Positions 25,047-33,202 of a stretch of DNA of 64,000 nt are shown one piece after another; positions within the stretch are counted from its first letter, which is position 1; the number at the start of each line of letters is the position of its first letter. The translations under genes and the position numbers were made by a program. The notes beneath the pieces are model-generated. The model was not told the DNA's origin. It was given only the letters and a program-made list of their open reading frames with translations, and made no database searches. The stretch comes from CAVSRC01 sp963743015 (lineage in GTDB: Bacteria > Pseudomonadota > Alphaproteobacteria > Rhizobiales > Kaistiaceae), in assembly GCA_963743015.1 (NCBI GenBank), contig CAVUOD010000014.1, positions 310,001-374,000 of the forward strand, read 5' to 3'.

Positions 25047-26590
25047 GATCGACCCTCCTCCTGCACTCTGGCCTCCTCCTGCACTCTGGCCTCTTCCAGC
25101 GCGGCGCGACCCGCTTTGGTCATTGCCAGGATGAGCAGGTTCTCTTCACTATATTGATCGGGCGTGAGCTCGCCGCGCAGCTCGCCCTCGCGCATGACCA
25201 GCACACGGTCGCAGAGCCCGAACAGCTCCTGGTGTTCCGACGAGATCATCAGAACCGCCTTGCCGGCTTTCGCGAGTTCGGTGATCAGGCCGTAGATCTC
25301 GGCCTTGGCGCCGACATCGACGCCGCGCGTCGGCTCGTCAAGCAGGAAGACGTCGCCATCGGCATGAAACCACTTGGCGAGCACGATCTTCTGCTGGTTG
25401 CCGCCCGACAGGGACGATACCGGCGCATCGACACTGGATGCCTTGAGGCGGAGCACGTCGCCGAGATCGGTGACGATCTTCCGCTCCTTGGCGTTGCGGA
25501 TGAAGCCGAGCGGCCCGACGACGGGCGCCATGCGCGCCATCGTCACGTTTATCCGGATGGGCTCGTTGAGCGCGACGCCGTGCCCCTTGCGATCCTCGGG
25601 CAGGAGGCCGATGCCGGCCTTGACGGCATCCGTGGGCGAACGGAATCTCACCGGTTTGCCGCGGAGCAGGATCTCCCCGCTTTCGAGGCGATCGGCGCCG
25701 AAGATAAGGCGCGCCACCTCGGTGCGACCGGCGCCGACGAGACCGCCGAGCCCGACGATCTCGCCGCCCTTGATGGAAAAGCTGACGCCGCGCACACGCC
25801 GTCCGGCGTGAAGGTTGCGCACCGTCAGCAGGTCTTCCTCGCTGCGCGGGTTGTCGCGCTGCGGGAACATGGTCGAGAGCGGTTGCCCGACCATCATGCG
25901 GATGACGTCGTCGATGCCGGACTCCTTCGGAGTCGTCGTACCGACCACCTCTCCGTCTTTCATAACCGTCATGCGATCGGCAACCTCGAAGACTTCCTCG
26001 AGCCGATGCGAGATGTAGACGATGCCGACGCCGCGCCCGCGCAGTTCGCGGATGATCTCGTGAAGCCGGTGGGCATCCTTGGTGGCCAGCACCGATGTCG
26101 GCTCATCGAAGACGATCACGCGGGCGTCGTATGACAGAGCCTTGGCGATCTCGACCACCTGCTGATGGGCAACGGCAAGATTGCCGACCAGGGCGTTGGC
26201 GTCGATTTCAAAGCCGAGCCGCTCGATCAGCTCCTTGGCCCGGGCATTGAGGGATCGGTAGGAGATCATGCGCGGCAGCTCGCCGAGGAAGATGTTCTCG
26301 GCGACGGTGAGGTCGGGGGCGAGCACCAGTTCCTGGTGGATTACGGCGATCCCCCGCATGCGCGCGTCGCCCGGAGAATGGAGATGGACCGGCTCACCGC
26401 TGATCGTGATCTGGCCGCTGTCAGGGATCGTCTCGCCGCCGAGGACGCGCATGAGCGTCGATTTGCCGGCGCCATTCTCGCCGAGCAGGGCATGGACTTC
26501 ACCCGACGTGATGGAGAAGTTGGCCCGTTTGACGGCCTGAACGCCGCCAAATGACTTTATGACGTTCCTGAGTTCGACAAGCTCGGCCAT
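25043..26590 (-). CDS. Ribose-type ABC transporter ATP-binding protein
   Basis: A 515-residue protein with two ATPase cassettes. The first has Walker A GENGAGKST and Walker B VIVFDEPTS with an altered signature region (VAHQQVVEIAKAL); the second has GLVGAGRTE, signature LSGGNQQK and LLDEPTRG. The ATG at 26590 gives the usual start MAELVELRNV; a GTG further upstream lies in a hairpin and is less likely. The C-terminus ends with a duplicated six-residue unit (EEARVQ twice) produced by an 18-bp tandem repeat. It energises the RbsC-type permease. Confidence 0.92.
   Translation of the reverse strand: MAELVELRNVIKSFGGVQAVKRANFSITSGEVHALLGENGAGKSTLMRVLGGETIPDSGQITISGEPVHLHSPGDARMRGIAVIHQELVLAPDLTVAENIFLGELPRMISYRSLNARAKELIERLGFEIDANALVGNLAVAHQQVVEIAKALSYDARVIVFDEPTSVLATKDAHRLHEIIRELRGRGVGIVYISHRLEEVFEVADRMTVMKDGEVVGTTTPKESGIDDVIRMMVGQPLSTMFPQRDNPRSEEDLLTVRNLHAGRRVRGVSFSIKGGEIVGLGGLVGAGRTEVARLIFGADRLESGEILLRGKPVRFRSPTDAVKAGIGLLPEDRKGHGVALNEPIRINVTMARMAPVVGPLGFIRNAKERKIVTDLGDVLRLKASSVDAPVSSLSGGNQQKIVLAKWFHADGDVFLLDEPTRGVDVGAKAEIYGLITELAKAGKAVLMISSEHQELFGLCDRVLVMREGELRGELTPDQYSEENLLILAMTKAGRAALEEARVQEEARVQEEGRS
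25055..25090. repeat. Perfect 18-bp tandem duplication in the ATPase C-terminus
   Basis: The unit CTCCTCCTGCACTCTGGC occurs twice in direct tandem with no mismatch. It is in frame and adds a second EEARVQ unit to the acidic tail of the ATPase, just before the permease start. Each copy on the coding strand contains GGAGGAG; the copy nearest the permease gives GGAGGAGG close to the permease ATG, so the repeat also duplicates a ribosome-binding-site-like sequence. It looks recent, and copy number may vary. Confidence 0.8.
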
Positions 26591-26613
26591 TGTCAATGAT
26601 ACCGCGATCTGGT

Positions 26614-26646
26614 GGCGACGGGGCACCTGGATGTTACCCCGTCGCC
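26614..26646. repeat. Strong stem-loop after the substrate-binding-protein gene
   Basis: GGCGACGGGG and CCCCGTCGCC form a perfect 10-bp stem with a 13-base loop, between the stop of the binding-protein gene (26672) and the ATPase ATG (26590). No T-run follows on the minus strand. It resembles in place and type the hairpins after the other three binding-protein genes of the window. Confidence 0.7.
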
Positions 26647-26671
26647 CATTTCACTGCACCGCGGGAGGGTC

Positions 26672-27670
26672 CTAGAACACTGCGTCGGGACGATAGTACT
26701 TGGCGACGTTGTCCTTGGTGATCGCGGCCGGCGTCGTGTAGTAGATCTTCGGCCAATCCGAGGGCAACGTGCCGTCGAGCGCCTTCATGCCGAGGTCGAC
26801 GGCCGTGCGGGCGACCAGGTCCGGATCGTTGAGGCCGGTTGCGCCGTATTTGCCGTCCATGATCATCTTGAGCGCTTCCTTCTGCCCGTCAGCGGCAGCA
26901 AGCGCGAGCACCTGGTCCTTGCCCCCGAGGGATGCCGCCGACTTCTTGCCGGCCGCTTCGAGCGCCTTGATGCCGCCGAGCACCATCGAGTCGTTCTCGC
27001 CGAGAAGCACGTTGATGTCCGGGTGAGCGGTAAGGAGGTCCTCGGTCGCCTTGAGGCCACCGCCCTCCGACCAGCCGCCCCAGCCCTGACCGACGACCTG
27101 GAAGTTGACCTTGCCGTCGTTGACGAGCTGGCCTTCGACCAGGCCCTTGAAGACACCGAGACGGCGGTTCTGACCGACGACATTACCCTTGTCGCCCGAG
27201 ATCAGCGCGATCTTGAGCTCCTTGCCCTGGGTCGCCTTCGCCAGCCACTGACCGACCAGATAGCCGTTCTGGTCGTTCGAGGACTGAACCAGGGTGACGA
27301 AATTCGCCTTCGGGTTGAGGCTCGAGTCGATGATGATGACCTTGACGCCCTGAGCCGCGGCGGAGTTGACGGCCGGCACCAGGCCTTCGGGATCGCGCGG
27401 ATTGAGGATCAGGAGATTGATCCCCTTGGCGATCATGTCTTCCACGTCGCCGATCTGCTTGTTCATGTCGTTCTGCGCGTCGGCGCTGGTTACCTTGCAG
27501 CCGGCTTTGGTCGCCTGATCCTTGGCGGCAGCCTCCTGCGCGGCGAAATAGGGCGCGCCGAGCGTATACATCGAAATGCCGACACTGCAGTCGGCAGCGC
27601 CGGCCGCGGTGGTCAGGCCAGCGGTCATCAGGGCCGCCAGGGCGCACCCCGACAAGGTAATCCTCGTCAT
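26672..27670 (-). CDS. Ribose-type ABC transporter substrate-binding protein
   Basis: A 332-residue periplasmic protein of the RbsB class. The signal peptide ends near TTAAGAAD. The mature part has MYTLGAPYFAAQEAAAKDQA, a typical sugar-binding-protein opening, then NPRDPEGLVPAVNSA and LLGENDSMVLGG. ATG at 27670 follows GGGAG; an upstream in-frame start would include a non-signal stretch across the operator. First gene of the minus arm of the polyol locus, 42 bases downstream of an RpiR-type operator. Ligand probably a polyol or rare sugar. Confidence 0.9.
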   Translation of the reverse strand: MTRITLSGCALAALMTAGLTTAAGAADCSVGISMYTLGAPYFAAQEAAAKDQATKAGCKVTSADAQNDMNKQIGDVEDMIAKGINLLILNPRDPEGLVPAVNSAAAQGVKVIIIDSSLNPKANFVTLVQSSNDQNGYLVGQWLAKATQGKELKIALISGDKGNVVGQNRRLGVFKGLVEGQLVNDGKVNFQVVGQGWGGWSEGGGLKATEDLLTAHPDINVLLGENDSMVLGGIKALEAAGKKSAASLGGKDQVLALAAADGQKEALKMIMDGKYGATGLNDPDLVARTAVDLGMKALDGTLPSDWPKIYYTTPAAITKDNVAKYYRPDAVF

Positions 27671-27712
27671 TGGTAATTTCTCCCTCTCACGATCCGGCAC
27701 AGCCGGCACATA

Positions 27713-27727
27713 TGTAGCAATGCTACA
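27713..27727. promoter_or_regulatory. RpiR-type operator, copy 1 (importer arm)
   Basis: TGTAGCAATGCTACA, a 15-bp inverted repeat with 7-bp arms and one central base (the arms extend one more pair to 27712-27728). The outer form TGTA-N7-TACA is that known for HexR and other RpiR-family repressors. It lies about 42 bases upstream of the binding-protein ATG. The regulator encoded at the end of the plus arm is the natural candidate. Confidence 0.72.
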
Positions 27728-27816
27728 TTTTATGACTGACGTCAACCTCTTTGCGGCGCTTATCCATCAAATTCGCCGGCTATGTGCGATGTCGCTTGCG
27801 CCGTTCGATCAAAAAA

Positions 27817-27831
27817 TGTAGTGTCACTACA
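27817..27831. promoter_or_regulatory. RpiR-type operator, copy 2 (enzyme arm)
   Basis: TGTAGTGTCACTACA, again 7-bp arms around one base, sharing TGTAG-N5-CTACA with copy 1. The centres are 104 bp apart, close to ten helical turns. It ends 18 bases before the ATG of the isomerase gene, so it probably blocks transcription start or early elongation of the plus arm. Confidence 0.72.
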
Positions 27832-27849
27832 AATCTGGGAGGTAGCATA

Positions 27850-28476
27850 ATGGCCTTGCGTGAGCCCGCCCTGTGCACGGTGAATGTGGACGAGGGGCAG
27901 CTGACCAATTCAACCGGGCACTACGTCAAGCGCCTGTGCGATCTCGAAGGGCTCTTTGCCGACGCCAACGCGTTCGCCGCTGCCATGCGCCGCGACAGCG
28001 ACGCGGTGATCTACGAAGTGACCGAATTTCGCCCCAGCGACGCCAGCGGCGACATGATCTTCGGCGTTACCCGCATGGCGCCGGGCGGCATCGGCGACGA
28101 GTTCTATTTCACCCGCGGCCATATCCACCGAAACGCCAACCGCCCGGAGATGTACTACGGCGAGGCCGGCTCCGGCCTGATGCTGCTCGAATCGCCTGAC
28201 GGCGACACCCGCGTACTGCCCATCGGCCCGCGCACGGTCTGCTACGTGCCGCCCTTCTGGATCCACCGTTCGGTCAATGTCGGCGCCGACCCGTTGGTCA
28301 TGACCTTCGCCTATCCGGCCGATTCCGGTCAGGACTACGATGTGATCGCGCGGACCGGCGGCATGCGCCAGCGCATCGTGAGCGACGGCAACGGCGGCTG
28401 GAAGGCCATCGACAACGTCCTCTACCGCAAGCGCCCGGCGGAAGAAGTCGACGCCATCTACGCGACAGCATCCTGA
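27850..28476 (+). CDS. Cupin-type phosphoglucose isomerase-like protein
   Basis: A 208-residue protein of the archaeal-type glucose-6-phosphate isomerase family, a metal-dependent cupin unrelated to ordinary PGI. The cupin box GHIHRNANRPEMYYGEAGSG supplies two His and a Glu, and PPFWIHRSVNVG the third His. It should interconvert aldose and ketose phosphates. GGGAGG precedes the ATG; the frame is open upstream across the operator but without family similarity. Being first in an operon with a KDPG-aldolase-type gene, it may act on a sugar phosphate other than glucose 6-phosphate. Confidence 0.85.
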   Translation: MALREPALCTVNVDEGQLTNSTGHYVKRLCDLEGLFADANAFAAAMRRDSDAVIYEVTEFRPSDASGDMIFGVTRMAPGGIGDEFYFTRGHIHRNANRPEMYYGEAGSGLMLLESPDGDTRVLPIGPRTVCYVPPFWIHRSVNVGADPLVMTFAYPADSGQDYDVIARTGGMRQRIVSDGNGGWKAIDNVLYRKRPAEEVDAIYATAS

Positions 28477-28485
28477 GGGAACAGA

Positions 28486-29139
28486 ATGACTTCCGCATTC
28501 GATACCATCGCTGCCATCGGCATCGTGCCGGTGATCGCAATCGAGGAGGCAAAGAGCGCCATTCCGCTTGCCGATGCGCTGCTCGAAGGCGGCCTGCCGG
28601 TCGCGGAAATCACCTTCCGCACGGCGGCGGCAGCGGACGTGATCGCAACGCTCTCGGCCGAACGTCCGGAGCTGATCGTCGGCGCCGGCACGATCCTCGA
28701 CCGCGCCTCGGTGACTGCGGCAAAAAGGAGCGGCGCAACGTTCGGCCTGGCCCCTGGCTTCGATTCCGACATCTTCGACGCCGCGACGGCCGAGGGCCTG
28801 CCGTTTGCTCCCGGCGTCATGACGCCGAGCGACATCAGTGGCGCCACCAGCCGCGGTGCGCGCCTTCTCAAGTTCTTCCCCGCAGGACCCGCCGGTGGGC
28901 CGGCAATGCTGCAGGCAATCTCGGCGCCCTTCGCCCACCTCAAGGTGAAGTTCATCCCGACCGGCGGCGCATCGCTCGACACGCTCGGTGACTGGCTCTC
29001 CCTCAAGAGCGTGGCGGCAGTCGGCGGTACCTGGATCGCCCGCAGCACCGATATTGCCGAAGGCCGCTTCGACGTGATCAAGGCAAACGCCCGCGCCGCT
29101 GTCGACGTCGCCCGCCAGTGCCTGGAGCAACGGAAGTGA
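28486..29139 (+). CDS. KDPG/KDPGal aldolase family protein
   Basis: A 217-residue class I aldolase of the Eda family, which splits 2-keto-3-deoxy-6-phospho-sugar acids to pyruvate and a triose phosphate. The Schiff-base lysine is in RLLKFFPAG, the general-base Glu in VAEITFRT, and VGAGTIL, APGVMTPSD and IPTGG follow at family positions. Length is normal. Its stop overlaps the GTG start of the next gene. It signals that the pathway of this locus passes through a 2-keto-3-deoxy intermediate. Confidence 0.9.
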   Translation: MTSAFDTIAAIGIVPVIAIEEAKSAIPLADALLEGGLPVAEITFRTAAAADVIATLSAERPELIVGAGTILDRASVTAAKRSGATFGLAPGFDSDIFDAATAEGLPFAPGVMTPSDISGATSRGARLLKFFPAGPAGGPAMLQAISAPFAHLKVKFIPTGGASLDTLGDWLSLKSVAAVGGTWIARSTDIAEGRFDVIKANARAAVDVARQCLEQRK

Positions 29140-30089
29140 CCACCTACACGCCGGCAACAAAGCCAACGCTCTACTTCATTGGCGTGACCACGGGCCAAAG
29201 CTCGATCATGAAGGTGTTCCCGGCCTGGGCGCAGGCGCTGGGTCTCGGAGAAGCCGTGATCAAGGGAATCGATTTTCCGCTCCACGCCGATCCGGATGCC
29301 TATCGTGAAGCGGTCGAGTTCATCAGGGACGACCCGCTCTCGCTCGGCGCTTTGGTGACGACGCACAAGATCGATCTCTACGCCGCCTGTCACGGCCTGT
29401 TCGACATCATCGACGAGCATGCACTGTTCATGGGCGAGACGAGCTGCCTGTCAAAGCAGGGCAGCAAGCTCGTCTGCCATGCCAAGGATCCGATTTCCTC
29501 CGGCCTCGCCCTCGATGCCTTCCTGCAGCCCGGCTATTTCGCGAACACGGGCGCCGAGCTGTTCTCCATGGGCGCCGGCGGCTCGACCATCGCATTGTCA
29601 TGGCATCTGCTGCGCCGCGAACGCGGCGCCGACATGCCGACACGCGTGGTCATCTCCAATCGCAGTCAGCCGCGGCTCGATGCAATCCGCCGCATTCACG
29701 AGGAGCTGCGCATCACGGTGCCGGCCGAATACGTTCTCGCGCCGAAACCGGAAGACAACGATCGCGTGATGGAAACGCTGGCGCCGGGCTCGCTGGTGAT
29801 CAACGCGACCGGGCTTGGCAAGGATGCGCCCGGTTCGCCGCTCACCGACGCGGGCATCTTCCCCGATCGCGGCATTGCCTGGGACCTCAACTATCGCGGC
29901 GACCTCGTGTTCCTCGACCAGGCGCGGCGCCAGAAGGAGGGCCGCAGGTTGCAGATCGAGGACGGCTGGATCTACTTCATCCACGGCTGGACACAGGTCG
30001 TGGCCGAGGTGTTCCACATCGACATTCCGACTTCCGGTCCGCGTTTCGACGGGCTCGCCGAGATCGCGGCCCGTTCTGCGCGGAGGTGA
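29136..30089 (+). CDS. Shikimate dehydrogenase-like oxidoreductase
   Basis: A 317-residue protein with the two-domain plan of shikimate dehydrogenases: an N-terminal substrate domain with LGALVTTHKIDLY (compare G-x-x-VT-x-x-HK of AroE) and a C-terminal Rossmann domain (SMGAGGSTIALSWHL, NATGLGKDAPGSP). It is longer and more divergent than AroE and sits in a sugar-catabolic operon, so a dehydrogenase for a sugar-acid or polyol-derived substrate is more likely than aromatic biosynthesis. The GTG at 29136 overlaps the previous stop (GTGA); a start 18 bases upstream is possible but would overlap more. Confidence 0.7.
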   Translation: MTTYTPATKPTLYFIGVTTGQSSIMKVFPAWAQALGLGEAVIKGIDFPLHADPDAYREAVEFIRDDPLSLGALVTTHKIDLYAACHGLFDIIDEHALFMGETSCLSKQGSKLVCHAKDPISSGLALDAFLQPGYFANTGAELFSMGAGGSTIALSWHLLRRERGADMPTRVVISNRSQPRLDAIRRIHEELRITVPAEYVLAPKPEDNDRVMETLAPGSLVINATGLGKDAPGSPLTDAGIFPDRGIAWDLNYRGDLVFLDQARRQKEGRRLQIEDGWIYFIHGWTQVVAEVFHIDIPTSGPRFDGLAEIAARSARR

Positions 30090-30091
30090 CG

Positions 30092-31018
30092 ATGGATCGC
30101 ATCCTGGTCACGCCGCGCTCGCTTACGGCGACGCCGCATGTGGCAATTACGGCGTTGAAGACGAAGGGCTATGACGTCGTCTATTCGACCCCCGGCAAGC
30201 TGCCCGACGAAGCGGAGCTGCTTCGACTCGTGCCGGACGTGGTTGGTTGGCTCGCCGGCATCGAGCCGGTCTCGGCCAATGTGCTGCGTGCCGCGGAGAA
30301 GCTGCGGGTGATCAGCCGGAACGGCACCGGCATCGACAACCTGCCGCTGGACGTTGCGGATGAGCGCGGCATCGTGGTGCGCCGCGCCGACGGCGCCAAT
30401 GCCGCCGGCGTCGCAGAGCTTACGATCGCTCTTGTGCTCGCCGCGCTTCGCCGCATCCCGCTGGCCGATGCCGGCATCAAAGCCGGACAATGGCCGCGCA
30501 AGCGCGGATTCGAGATTCGCGACCGCACGATCGGCGTCATCGGCTGCGGCGCCATTGGCGCCGAGGTCGCGCGGCTCGCGGCAGCGCTCGGCGCGCATAT
30601 CGTTGCCTACGATCCGCGACGGCCCAACATCGACATTCCGAGCAGCCAGTTCGAGTGGGCCGCCATTCCCGAACTGCTTGCCCGTTCCTTTGTCGTGACG
30701 CTGCATTGCCCCGCGCCGGAAGACGGCAAGCCGCTGATGGATGCCGAACGGCTGGCGCTGATGCCGCGCGGCAGCTTCCTCATCAATACCGCGCGTGGGT
30801 CGCTGATCGACGAAGAGGCGGTGATCGCGGCGCTCGACAGCGGGCGGCTTGCCACCTACGCAACCGACGCCTTCGTCGAGGAGCCGCCGACTTCGCTTGC
30901 ACTGTTCGGCCGCCCGGACGTGATCGCCACCACCCATATCGGCGGCTTCACCGACGAAAGCATCGACCGCGCGACGGAAATCGCGGTCGCCAACCTGCTT
31001 GAATCGCTGAAGGGCTGA
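30092..31018 (+). CDS. D-2-hydroxyacid dehydrogenase, phosphoglycerate dehydrogenase-like
   Basis: A 308-residue NAD-dependent 2-hydroxyacid dehydrogenase. IGVIGCGAIGAEVARLAAALG is the nucleotide-binding motif (split around residue 150), ISRNGTGIDNLP and NTARGSLIDEEA supply the substrate Arg/Gly region, and TTHIGGFTDES carries the catalytic His. There is no C-terminal ACT domain, so it is not a biosynthetic SerA of the long type. In this operon it may oxidise a sugar acid or its phosphate. Confidence 0.85.
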   Translation: MDRILVTPRSLTATPHVAITALKTKGYDVVYSTPGKLPDEAELLRLVPDVVGWLAGIEPVSANVLRAAEKLRVISRNGTGIDNLPLDVADERGIVVRRADGANAAGVAELTIALVLAALRRIPLADAGIKAGQWPRKRGFEIRDRTIGVIGCGAIGAEVARLAAALGAHIVAYDPRRPNIDIPSSQFEWAAIPELLARSFVVTLHCPAPEDGKPLMDAERLALMPRGSFLINTARGSLIDEEAVIAALDSGRLATYATDAFVEEPPTSLALFGRPDVIATTHIGGFTDESIDRATEIAVANLLESLKG

Positions 31019-31019
31019 C

Positions 31020-31865
31020 GTGGACCCGGCGCTGCACCTCGTCCCCTTCTCAGGCCCCCTGGCGGCGCAACTGGCGAAGCCTTCCTCTGATGTCACACTT
31101 TACTGGCTCGGCCAGGCCGGCTTCGCCATCCGGGCAGGTGATCGCACCCTGCTGATCGACCCCTACCTCTCCGACAGCCTGGAGCGAAAGTATCGCGGCA
31201 GCAGCACGCCACATGACCGGATGATGCCGGCACCGATCACGGTGGACGAATTGCCGCCGGTCGATCTGGTCCTGGTGACGCATCAGCACACCGACCACAT
31301 GGACCCGGAAACCCTGGCCCCACTTGCCGCGCGCCAGCCGGGTCTGCGCTTCGTGGTGCCGGGCGCCGCCCTCGATGAGGCCCGACGCCGCATCGGTGTC
31401 GACGATTCGCGACTGGAACCGGCCAGTCCCGGTGTACTGCTGACGCCCCTCCCCGGCCTTGATATCGTGCCAATCCGCGCAGCGCACGAGGCGCTCGACC
31501 CGCGCTTTCTCGGCTATGGCTTGTCCTTCGACGGGGTCACCATCGTTCATTCCGGCGACACCGTTCCCTTTGCGGGGCAGGTTGCGGAGCTGCAGGCGCT
31601 CCACGCCCATGTCGCGCTGTTTCCGGTCAACGGACGCTCAGCCGAGCTTGCGCAGAAGGGTATCGCCGGAAACTTCACTCTCGAGGAAGCTGTCGCGACT
31701 GCCAGCGAGGCCGGCATTCCCTGGCTCGTTGCGCACCACTACGGCATGTTTGCCTTCAACACCGCCGCCCCCGACACGATCGATGCTCTTTCCGCCAATG
31801 AGAAAAAGAGTCCATATAGTTCGCGCGCGTCCTCGGATGGCGATGGGGCTGCGACAGCGAGCTGA
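31020..31865 (+). CDS. Metallo-beta-lactamase-fold hydrolase, UlaG-like
   Basis: A 281-residue protein with LGQAGFAIRAGDRTLLIDPYLSD, the metal-binding motif THQHTDHMDP, IRAAHEALD and HSGDTV, the pattern of the UlaG (L-ascorbate-6-phosphate lactonase) branch. It would open a sugar-phosphate lactone, which fits the KDPG-aldolase-type gene in the same operon. GTG start one base after the previous stop. The last 25 residues are Ser/Ala-rich and unlike the family, so the end may be affected by an undetected frameshift. Confidence 0.75.
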   Translation: MDPALHLVPFSGPLAAQLAKPSSDVTLYWLGQAGFAIRAGDRTLLIDPYLSDSLERKYRGSSTPHDRMMPAPITVDELPPVDLVLVTHQHTDHMDPETLAPLAARQPGLRFVVPGAALDEARRRIGVDDSRLEPASPGVLLTPLPGLDIVPIRAAHEALDPRFLGYGLSFDGVTIVHSGDTVPFAGQVAELQALHAHVALFPVNGRSAELAQKGIAGNFTLEEAVATASEAGIPWLVAHHYGMFAFNTAAPDTIDALSANEKKSPYSSRASSDGDGAATAS

Positions 31866-31867
31866 CG

Positions 31868-32755
31868 ATGGATCAGAAGACACCGCCTGAACGGGTTCCG
31901 ACACCGCGCGTCTCCAATCAGAATATCCTCGAGGTCGTGCGCTCGATGCGTGGCGAGTTGCGGAAATCCGACCGCAAAGTGGCCGACGCCATTCTTGCCG
32001 ATCCCCACCACATTCTGAACGCAACCGTCGCCGATACCGCACAGGCTGCCGATGTCAGCCAACCGACCGTGATCCGCTTCTGCACGGCTGTGGGGTGCAA
32101 CGGCTTCCAGGATTTCAAGCTGCGCCTGGCACAGGCCCTGGCGCTCGGCACGCCCGCGACGCATTCGGTGCTGCAGCACTCCGACAGCCTCGACGAGATT
32201 GTCGAGAAGATCTTCGACTACACGATCACCAGCCTCGACTGGGCCCGCCATCATCTCGACAAGGAGGCACTGGCGAAGGCCATTGCGATTCTGGAAAAGG
32301 CGCGGCACCTGGAGTTCTTCGGCTTCGGTGCTTCCGGTATCGTGGCCCAGGATGCCCAGCAGAAATTTCCGATGTTCGGCGTCTCCTGCGGCGCGCAGAC
32401 CGACTCGCACCAGCAGATCATGGTTGCCGCGATGATGCGTCCGGGCGACGTGGCCGTGATGATCTCCAACACCGGCAGGACCCGCTCGCTTATCGACGTA
32501 GCCCGGACGGCGCGCGACGCCGGCGCCAAGGTCATCGGCCTGACCGGCACCGACTCCCCTCTGGTCACCTATTGTGATGTCGCGCTGATCGCAGAGACGC
32601 TCGACAACACGAATATCTATACGCCGACCATTTCGCGCATCGCGGCGCTCGCGGTGATCGACGTCCTGTCGACTGCCGTGGCGCTGAGGCGCAACGCCGA
32701 TCACATGCAACGGTTCCAGAACATGAAGCGCCGCCTCAACGAGCTGCGTTTCTAG
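31868..32755 (+). CDS. RpiR family transcriptional regulator
   Basis: A 295-residue regulator: N-terminal RpiR helix-turn-helix (ADTAQAADVSQPTVIRFCTAVGCNGFQDFK) and C-terminal SIS domain (EFFGFGASGIVAQDAQQKF, VMISNTGRTRSLIDVA), which binds sugar phosphates in HexR, MurR and RpiR. It is the last gene of the plus arm, three bases after the hydrolase gene. The TGTAG-N5-CTACA sites between the two arms match the operator type of this family, so it probably represses both arms until a phosphorylated intermediate binds. Confidence 0.9.
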   Translation: MDQKTPPERVPTPRVSNQNILEVVRSMRGELRKSDRKVADAILADPHHILNATVADTAQAADVSQPTVIRFCTAVGCNGFQDFKLRLAQALALGTPATHSVLQHSDSLDEIVEKIFDYTITSLDWARHHLDKEALAKAIAILEKARHLEFFGFGASGIVAQDAQQKFPMFGVSCGAQTDSHQQIMVAAMMRPGDVAVMISNTGRTRSLIDVARTARDAGAKVIGLTGTDSPLVTYCDVALIAETLDNTNIYTPTISRIAALAVIDVLSTAVALRRNADHMQRFQNMKRRLNELRF

Positions 32756-33202
32756 GCAAGGCCGCCAAATCGGGCGCCCCAGATCTCGCGCCGATCCCTG
32801 TGAAGGTTATGAGAGTGGACGCTCGATGCGGATCGCGTGACATGGCCCGCGCGCATAGCGTCACCGTGACCGAGCAGGTTTCGCTCGTGACGGAATCAGC
32901 GACCGGTCCCTGACAAGCATCGCCGGGAAGATCGCCGGGCCCATCGGTCCGGCCCCCCGGATCTTCCGGCCGACCGCGTGCTCGGAAGACCTGCTGATTT
33001 CCGATTCCGGTTCCGGCCCGCGCCGCAAGCCGCCCGGGCAAGGCTTTCGTGCAACCCGGGTTCCGGATTCCGGCGCGACCTCTCCCCTCACCTTCCTGAC
33101 AGGCTGCCGGACGGTCTTTTTTTCCCGGGAGCCAACAGGAGGGGTAGACCTCGCCAACCCGAAACGCTAAAAGAATAAGGTATACATTTAGCAAGAATTG
33201 CC
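32756..33202. other. Intergenic region between the polyol and sugar-acid loci
   Basis: About 445 GC-rich bases without a supported gene. A run of seven T (33115-33121) follows GCCGGACGGTC, but the preceding inverted repeat is weak, so a terminator is only possible. The right end becomes AT-rich (AAAAGAATAAGG) and carries a GTATAC palindrome before the GntR-type gene. Confidence 0.45.
33179..33186. promoter_or_regulatory. Candidate GntR/FCD operator
   Basis: GGTATACA contains the palindrome GTATAC (33180-33185), 17 bases before the ATG of a GntR-type regulator. The same GTATAC core is the centre of a longer palindrome in front of the second GntR-type gene of this locus. Autoregulation is inferred. 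Confidence 0.42.

Noticed and set aside
29136..30089. AroE of the shikimate pathway
   Set aside because: The protein is longer and divergent, and the gene is embedded in a sugar-catabolic operon between an aldolase and a hydroxyacid dehydrogenase.
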